Positions 5,786 through 8,524 of a stretch of 8,524 bases of DNA are shown piece after piece. Every line of letters starts with the position of its first letter. The first letter of the stretch is position 1. Origin of the DNA: Rhodospirillaceae bacterium (GTDB lineage: Bacteria; Pseudomonadota; Alphaproteobacteria; Dongiales; Dongiaceae); contig JAEUKU010000174.1 of NCBI GenBank assembly GCA_016794075.1, positions 1 to 8,524 of the forward strand. The letters are read 5' to 3'. The position numbers and the translations under genes were made by a program. The notes beneath the pieces were generated by a model, which saw only the letters and a program-made list of their open reading frames with translations, did no database searches and was not told the origin of the DNA.

Positions 5786-6570
5786 AGCAGCGCGTCGAGG
5801 TTCTGCGCCAGCAGCGCGAGGTCGGCGTCGCGCGACAGGCGATGGTCGCCGTCCTTGATCAGCGATACGCGCACATCCTCGGCGGCGAGGCGATCGGCGA
5901 GCTCGAGCGACACCTGATACGGCACGTCGCGATCCGCCATGCCGTGCAGCAGGCGCACCGGACAGCGGATGCCGATGGGTGCCGCGAGCAGCAGATGCCG
6001 CCGCCCCTCCTCGATCAGGGCGCGGGTGATGATGGTTGGCTCGTCGGAATATTGCGAATCCGCCAGCAGGCGGCCGTCGGCCAGCAGGCGGTCCTTCTCC
6101 GCGTCGCCGAGGCGATTCCACATCAGCGTCTCGGTGAAGTCGGGCGCCGCGGCGATGCCGACCAGGCCGGCGATGCGATCCGGCCGTGCCAGCGCCACCA
6201 GCAGCATGATCCATCCGCCCATGCTGGAGCCGACCAGGATCAGCTTGCCGGTGGTGCAGGAATCGATGACCGCGATCGCCTCCTCCGCCCAGCGGCCGAT
6301 CGTCCCATCGCTGAAGGCGCCGGAGGATTGGCCATGACCCGAATAGTCGAAGCGGAGGAAGGCGCGACGACGTGCCGCGCAATGCGCGTCGAGGAATGTC
6401 GCCTTGGTGCCGGTCATGTCGGATCTGAAGCCGGAGAGGAACACCACGCTGGCGCCGCGCGCCGCTTCGCCCGCAATCTCGGCGGCGTCGCGCCGCGCAT
6501 AGGCAATGCGACGCCCGTCGGCCATGCCTAGGAACGAAGGTCTCGGTGGCGCAATTGCATCGCTGGACAT
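5782..6570 (-). CDS. ABHD10-like alpha/beta hydrolase (thioesterase or esterase)
   Basis: This encodes 262 residues from the ATG at 6568-6570. The triad is Ser116 in GSSMGG (114-119), Asp213 in LLHGMADRDVP (207-217) and His243 in DGDHRLS (240-246). The stretches SGFRSDMTGTKA (46-57), LRFDYSGHG (72-80), ILVGSSMGGW (111-120) and RCPVRLLHGMADRDVP (202-217) are close to the mitochondrial hydrolase ABHD10, which in mammals removes S-palmitoyl groups and cleaves acyl-glucuronides. A bacterial counterpart in alphaproteobacteria is plausible, but the substrate here is inferred only from resemblance. No signal peptide is seen. The frame runs on to 6741, but that part overlaps the divergent glycosyltransferase gene and lacks family sequence. 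The stop overlaps the SDR stop inside CTAG (5782-5785). Confidence 0.88.
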   Translation of the reverse strand: MSSDAIAPPRPSFLGMADGRRIAYARRDAAEIAGEAARGASVVFLSGFRSDMTGTKATFLDAHCAARRRAFLRFDYSGHGQSSGAFSDGTIGRWAEEAIAVIDSCTTGKLILVGSSMGGWIMLLVALARPDRIAGLVGIAAAPDFTETLMWNRLGDAEKDRLLADGRLLADSQYSDEPTIITRALIEEGRRHLLLAAPIGIRCPVRLLHGMADRDVPYQVSLELADRLAAEDVRVSLIKDGDHRLSRDADLALLAQNLDALL

Positions 6571-6583
6571 GTTTCCGGAAACA
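6570..6583. promoter_or_regulatory. 14-bp perfect palindrome over the hydrolase start codon
   Basis: TGTTTCCGGAAACA reads the same on both strands. Its first base (6570) is the A of the hydrolase ATG on the minus strand, and the GGAAAC part is the likely ribosome-binding site. It could be an operator for a dimeric regulator or a short RNA hairpin with a CCGG loop. A palindrome this long is expected by chance about once in two windows of this size, so its position is the main argument. Confidence 0.35.
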
Positions 6584-6620
6584 CGCCCCGTCCCGCTGGA
6601 TTTCTGGCTCGCCAATTCTG

Positions 6621-6649
6621 TTGCTCCCACCGGACCGGGCACGTATGTT
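6621..6649 (+). promoter_or_regulatory. Candidate promoter for the glycosyltransferase gene
   Basis: TTGCTC (6621-6626) and TATGTT (6644-6649) are separated by 17 nt and would start transcription about 35 nt before the ATG at 6690. Both boxes are four-of-six matches to the sigma-70 consensus. This is a pattern match without other support. Confidence 0.35.
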
Positions 6650-6689
6650 TGCCCAAGGTTGCCTCCGAGGGTGCCTTTCCGGTTGCTGA

Positions 6690-7877
6690 ATGTCGAGCGA
6701 CACGTCCAAATCCCAGCCCATCTCCAATCCCAACGCGCCAACCGTGCTGCATCTGGTCAGCCGGCTGGACGGCGGCGGCGGGTCGCGGCTGGCGATCGAC
6801 CTGGCCACCGCTCTGGTCGAGGCCGGCGGGCGGGCGCTGATCGCCTATGACGGCGAAGCCTCGACCTACGAACTGACCAAGCATCGCATCACGCCGATCG
6901 CCGAGGCGCTGACCGCCCGCAACCCGATCTCCACCTTCACCATGACGCGCCGCCTGGCGCAGACCATCCGCGACCAGAAGGTCGATCTGGTGCACACGCA
7001 GAACGCGACCCTGGCCGCGGTCGGCCAGGCCGCCGCGCACAAGGCCGGCGCCAAGATGATCGCCACCTTCTGCGACGGGCCGGGCAACGTCGCCACCTTG
7101 TCGAAAAAGACGCGCCAGGCGCTGCTCAACTGCGATCACGTGCTGACGCTTTCCTATCTCACCGCCGATCTGCTGGCCGAGGCGCTGCCGGAATTGCGCG
7201 AGCGCCTGAGCGTGGTGCCCTTCGGCATCGACCTCACGCGCTTCGACCCCACCCGCGTCGCCGCGCATCGCATGGTGCAGCTCGCCACCAACTGGCGCCT
7301 ACCGGACGACAAGCCGATCGTCATGCTGCCGGCGCGCTACGCGCCGCAGAAGGGCCACGCGCTGCTGCTGGAAGCCTTGACCGAGGTGAAGGACATCGAT
7401 CTGCGCTGCATCATGGTCGGGCCCTCGCCCGATGGCGGCGCCTATCGCGAAGAGCTGGAGAAGCTCATCTCCTCGATGAAGCTCGACGATCGCGTGCTGC
7501 TGGCCGACGAGTGCCGCGACATGGCGGCCGCCCTCATGCTGGCCGATCTGGTGGTGGCGCCGTACCTGACGCCCTCGACCTATAACCGCGTGGTGATCGA
7601 GGCCCAGGCGCTGGGCCGGCCGCTGGTGGTGAGCGATTTCCCCAATGCGCGCGAGCTGGTCGAGGGCAGCTCGATGGCCTGGCTGGTGCCGCCCAACGAC
7701 GCGGCGGCACTCGCCTGGGCGATCCGCGACGCGCTCAGCCTGCCGCTCGAAGAGCGCCAGGCGCGCACGCCGCAGGTGATCGAGAATCTGCAGCGCCGCT
7801 CCGACCGCGACTGGATGCGCCAGCGCATGCTGGGCATGTACTGGGACCTCTCCGGGAAGCCCGGCTCTCCCGTCTGA
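6690..7877 (+). CDS. Glycosyltransferase, GT4-type (GT-B fold)
   Basis: This encodes 395 residues with two Rossmann-like halves. The N-terminal half (about 17-180) opens with VLHLVSRLDGGGGSRLAIDLA, the glycine-rich loop of GT4 enzymes. The C-terminal half (about 205-385) has LPARYAPQKGHALLLEAL, with Arg216 and Lys221 in the place of the residues that bind the donor phosphates, and VVIEAQALGRPLVVSD (301-316), with Glu304 as the second glutamate of the EX7E motif. The first glutamate is missing: the residue eight before Glu304 is Ser296 in TPSTYNR. Such enzymes move a sugar from a nucleotide-sugar to a lipid or polysaccharide acceptor at the inner face of the membrane. No other polysaccharide genes adjoin it, so the product is unknown. 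No signal peptide is seen and the ribosome-binding site is weak. Confidence 0.88.
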   Translation: MSSDTSKSQPISNPNAPTVLHLVSRLDGGGGSRLAIDLATALVEAGGRALIAYDGEASTYELTKHRITPIAEALTARNPISTFTMTRRLAQTIRDQKVDLVHTQNATLAAVGQAAAHKAGAKMIATFCDGPGNVATLSKKTRQALLNCDHVLTLSYLTADLLAEALPELRERLSVVPFGIDLTRFDPTRVAAHRMVQLATNWRLPDDKPIVMLPARYAPQKGHALLLEALTEVKDIDLRCIMVGPSPDGGAYREELEKLISSMKLDDRVLLADECRDMAAALMLADLVVAPYLTPSTYNRVVIEAQALGRPLVVSDFPNARELVEGSSMAWLVPPNDAAALAWAIRDALSLPLEERQARTPQVIENLQRRSDRDWMRQRMLGMYWDLSGKPGSPV

Positions 7878-7923
7878 GGCCCGGAACGCCGCGCCCGCCC
7901 ACCTGTTGATCAGGACCAAGGAC

Positions 7924-7929
7924 GGAGGG
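7924..7929 (+). promoter_or_regulatory. Ribosome-binding site of the 51-residue protein gene
   Basis: GGAGGG lies 5 nt before the ATG at 7935. It is one of the best ribosome-binding sites in the window and is the main nucleotide-level evidence that this short frame is translated. Confidence 0.75.
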
Positions 7930-7934
7930 TCGCC

Positions 7935-8090
7935 ATGATCCGCAAGCTCAAATCCGGCGAATACCGCCTCTATGCGCGCAAGGTCGATCCGAAGACCGGC
8001 CGGCGCCGCAACCTCGGCACCTTCAAGACCCGCGCCGCGGCGGAGAAGCACGAGCGCGAGGTGCAGTTCTTCAAGCGCCGGGGCGGCTGA
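7935..8090 (+). CDS. Small basic protein, 51 residues, conserved hypothetical
   Basis: This short frame encodes 51 residues, 17 of them Arg or Lys. The sequence runs MIRKLKSGEYRLYARK, then DPKTGRRRNLGTFKTRAAAEKHERE, ending FFKRRGG. The order of short strands (YRLYARKVD; RRRNLGTF), a turn (PKTG) and a helix (TRAAAEKHEREVQFF) resembles the small three-strand-plus-helix DNA-binding domains (AP2-like or integrase arm-binding) found at the N-terminus of tyrosine integrases. Here it stands alone, with no integrase behind it. DNA or RNA binding is inferred from this resemblance and the charge; no function is known to me. A strong ribosome-binding site (7924-7929) supports translation. The DUF3175 gene begins 5 nt after its stop, so the two are almost certainly co-transcribed. 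Confidence 0.8.
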   Translation: MIRKLKSGEYRLYARKVDPKTGRRRNLGTFKTRAAAEKHEREVQFFKRRGG

Positions 8091-8095
8091 ACATC

Positions 8096-8425
8096 ATGGC
8101 CGCGCGCAAGATATCCGCCGCGCGCCGCCCCAAGTCACCTCGCCGGGGCACGCCGCGCAAGCGCTGGTCGCAGGAGGTGACCGGGCACAGCGACGCGCTG
8201 GACCTGGAGCGATCGGTCTTCACGCTCAAGGACCCGCGCCGCATCGCCTTGTCGCTGAAGCGCTCGGCGGAGGCCAGCAAAAGGCGCAAGAGCGAGCCTT
8301 ATCGCTCCGCCATGTCGATGCTGGTCTTCTATATCAACCGGGCCGGCAAGGGCCTGCCGAAGCGGCAGGCGGCGGTCCTGGAAAAGGCCAAGGACGAACT
8401 GCGGAAGGTGTTCGGCCGGGCCTAG
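8096..8425 (+). CDS. DUF3175 domain protein
   Basis: This encodes 109 residues, about 30 of them Arg or Lys. The first 23 residues form a basic, Pro/Ser-rich and probably disordered tail. The core from KRWSQEVTGHSDALDLE (22-38) through TLKDPRRIALSLKRSAEAS and KRRKSEPYRSAMSMLVFYINRAGKGLP to LEKAKDELRKVFGR matches the pattern I know for DUF3175, a family of unknown function found in many proteobacteria. The core looks mainly helical and has no evident catalytic residues. The charge suggests contact with nucleic acid or the ribosome, but this is inference. The ATG follows the 51-residue gene's stop by 5 nt, with a G-rich stretch in the preceding gene as the likely ribosome-binding site. Confidence 0.9.
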   Translation: MAARKISAARRPKSPRRGTPRKRWSQEVTGHSDALDLERSVFTLKDPRRIALSLKRSAEASKRRKSEPYRSAMSMLVFYINRAGKGLPKRQAAVLEKAKDELRKVFGRA

Positions 8426-8480
8426 TTCGTAGGACTTCGCGCCCAAATCAAGCCTTTCGGCCAGGATGAGTCCGGCCGCC

Positions 8481-8509
8481 TTGCAATGCCATAACCCCAT
8501 CTGTATAAC
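8481..8509 (+). promoter_or_regulatory. Candidate promoter reading out of the window
   Basis: TTGCAA (8481-8486) and TATAAC (8504-8509) lie 17 nt apart, close to the sigma-70 consensus and the best such match I find in the window. The surrounding 8426-8524 contains no gene. The transcript would start near 8516 and the gene it serves would lie beyond the end. Confidence 0.5.
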
Positions 8510-8524
8510 CGCGCGTCCGGCGAA

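Noticed and set aside
6571..6741. Upstream extension of the ABHD10-like hydrolase frame to 6741
   Set aside because: It overlaps the start of the divergent glycosyltransferase gene, lacks family sequence, and the ATG at 6570 has a usable ribosome-binding site.
4913..6808. 631-residue minus-strand open frame
   Set aside because: It lies antisense to the SDR gene and out of frame with the hydrolase gene, has the Arg/Ala-rich look of a GC-rich shadow frame, and shows no domain.
7299..8051. 250-residue minus-strand open frame
   Set aside because: It is antisense to the glycosyltransferase and the 51-residue gene, both with motif or ribosome-binding-site support, and has no recognisable domain.
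1..8524. Defence system, prophage, transposon, CRISPR array, tRNA or rRNA
   Set aside because: No integrase, transposase, toxin-antitoxin or nuclease genes, spaced direct repeats or RNA gene signatures were found; the content is chromosomal housekeeping.

Overview
The window is GC-rich, gene-dense bacterial chromosome with ordinary housekeeping content. An alphaproteobacterium is the best fit, probably near Rhodospirillales or Rhizobiales. This rests on a GST-fold protein that matches the alphaproteobacterial FtsZ-binding protein FzlA, a GTCATCCCGG/CCGGGATGAC intergenic palindrome of a kind common in that class, and a periplasmic TPR protein of a type I associate with the class. The genus cannot be fixed from this sequence. 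There is no sign of a prophage, transposon, CRISPR array, tRNA or rRNA.

Layout, left to right. Positions 1-405 hold the 3' end of the glutamate synthase large subunit gene (gltB). A small RBBP9/YdeN-like serine hydrolase gene (410-949) follows after 4 nt. It meets, tail to tail with a 6-nt gap, a minus-strand M48 metalloprotease lipoprotein gene (956-1768). A short divergent control region (about 1769-1930) separates the protease from three plus-strand genes: a histidine phosphatase (1931-2488), a Nudix hydrolase (2600-3157) and the FzlA-like GST-fold protein (3229-3897). A convergent spacer (3898-4060) carries a paired palindromic repeat and a strong hairpin that covers the stop codon of the next gene, a minus-strand secreted TPR protein (4061-4801). 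A divergent atypical SDR/epimerase gene follows (4916-5785). Its stop codon shares a CTAG tetranucleotide with the stop of a minus-strand ABHD10-like alpha/beta hydrolase (5782-6570). A second divergent region (6571-6689) leads to a GT4-type glycosyltransferase (6690-7877). The last genes are two very basic small proteins in tandem, a 51-residue protein and a DUF3175 protein (7935-8425). A promoter-like sequence near 8481-8509 points out of the window.

The genes do not form one pathway. They fall into short transcription units: gltB with the hydrolase; phosphatase, Nudix and fzlA; and the small basic pair. The least understood part is the basic pair at 7935-8425, whose sequences suggest nucleic-acid binding but whose function is unknown. 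The other points of interest are small structures: the repeat and hairpin at 3924-4063, the 14-bp palindrome over the hydrolase start codon at 6570-6583, and several enzymes that lack a residue usual for their family (the GT4 protein, the SDR protein, and the glutathione site of the FzlA-like protein).
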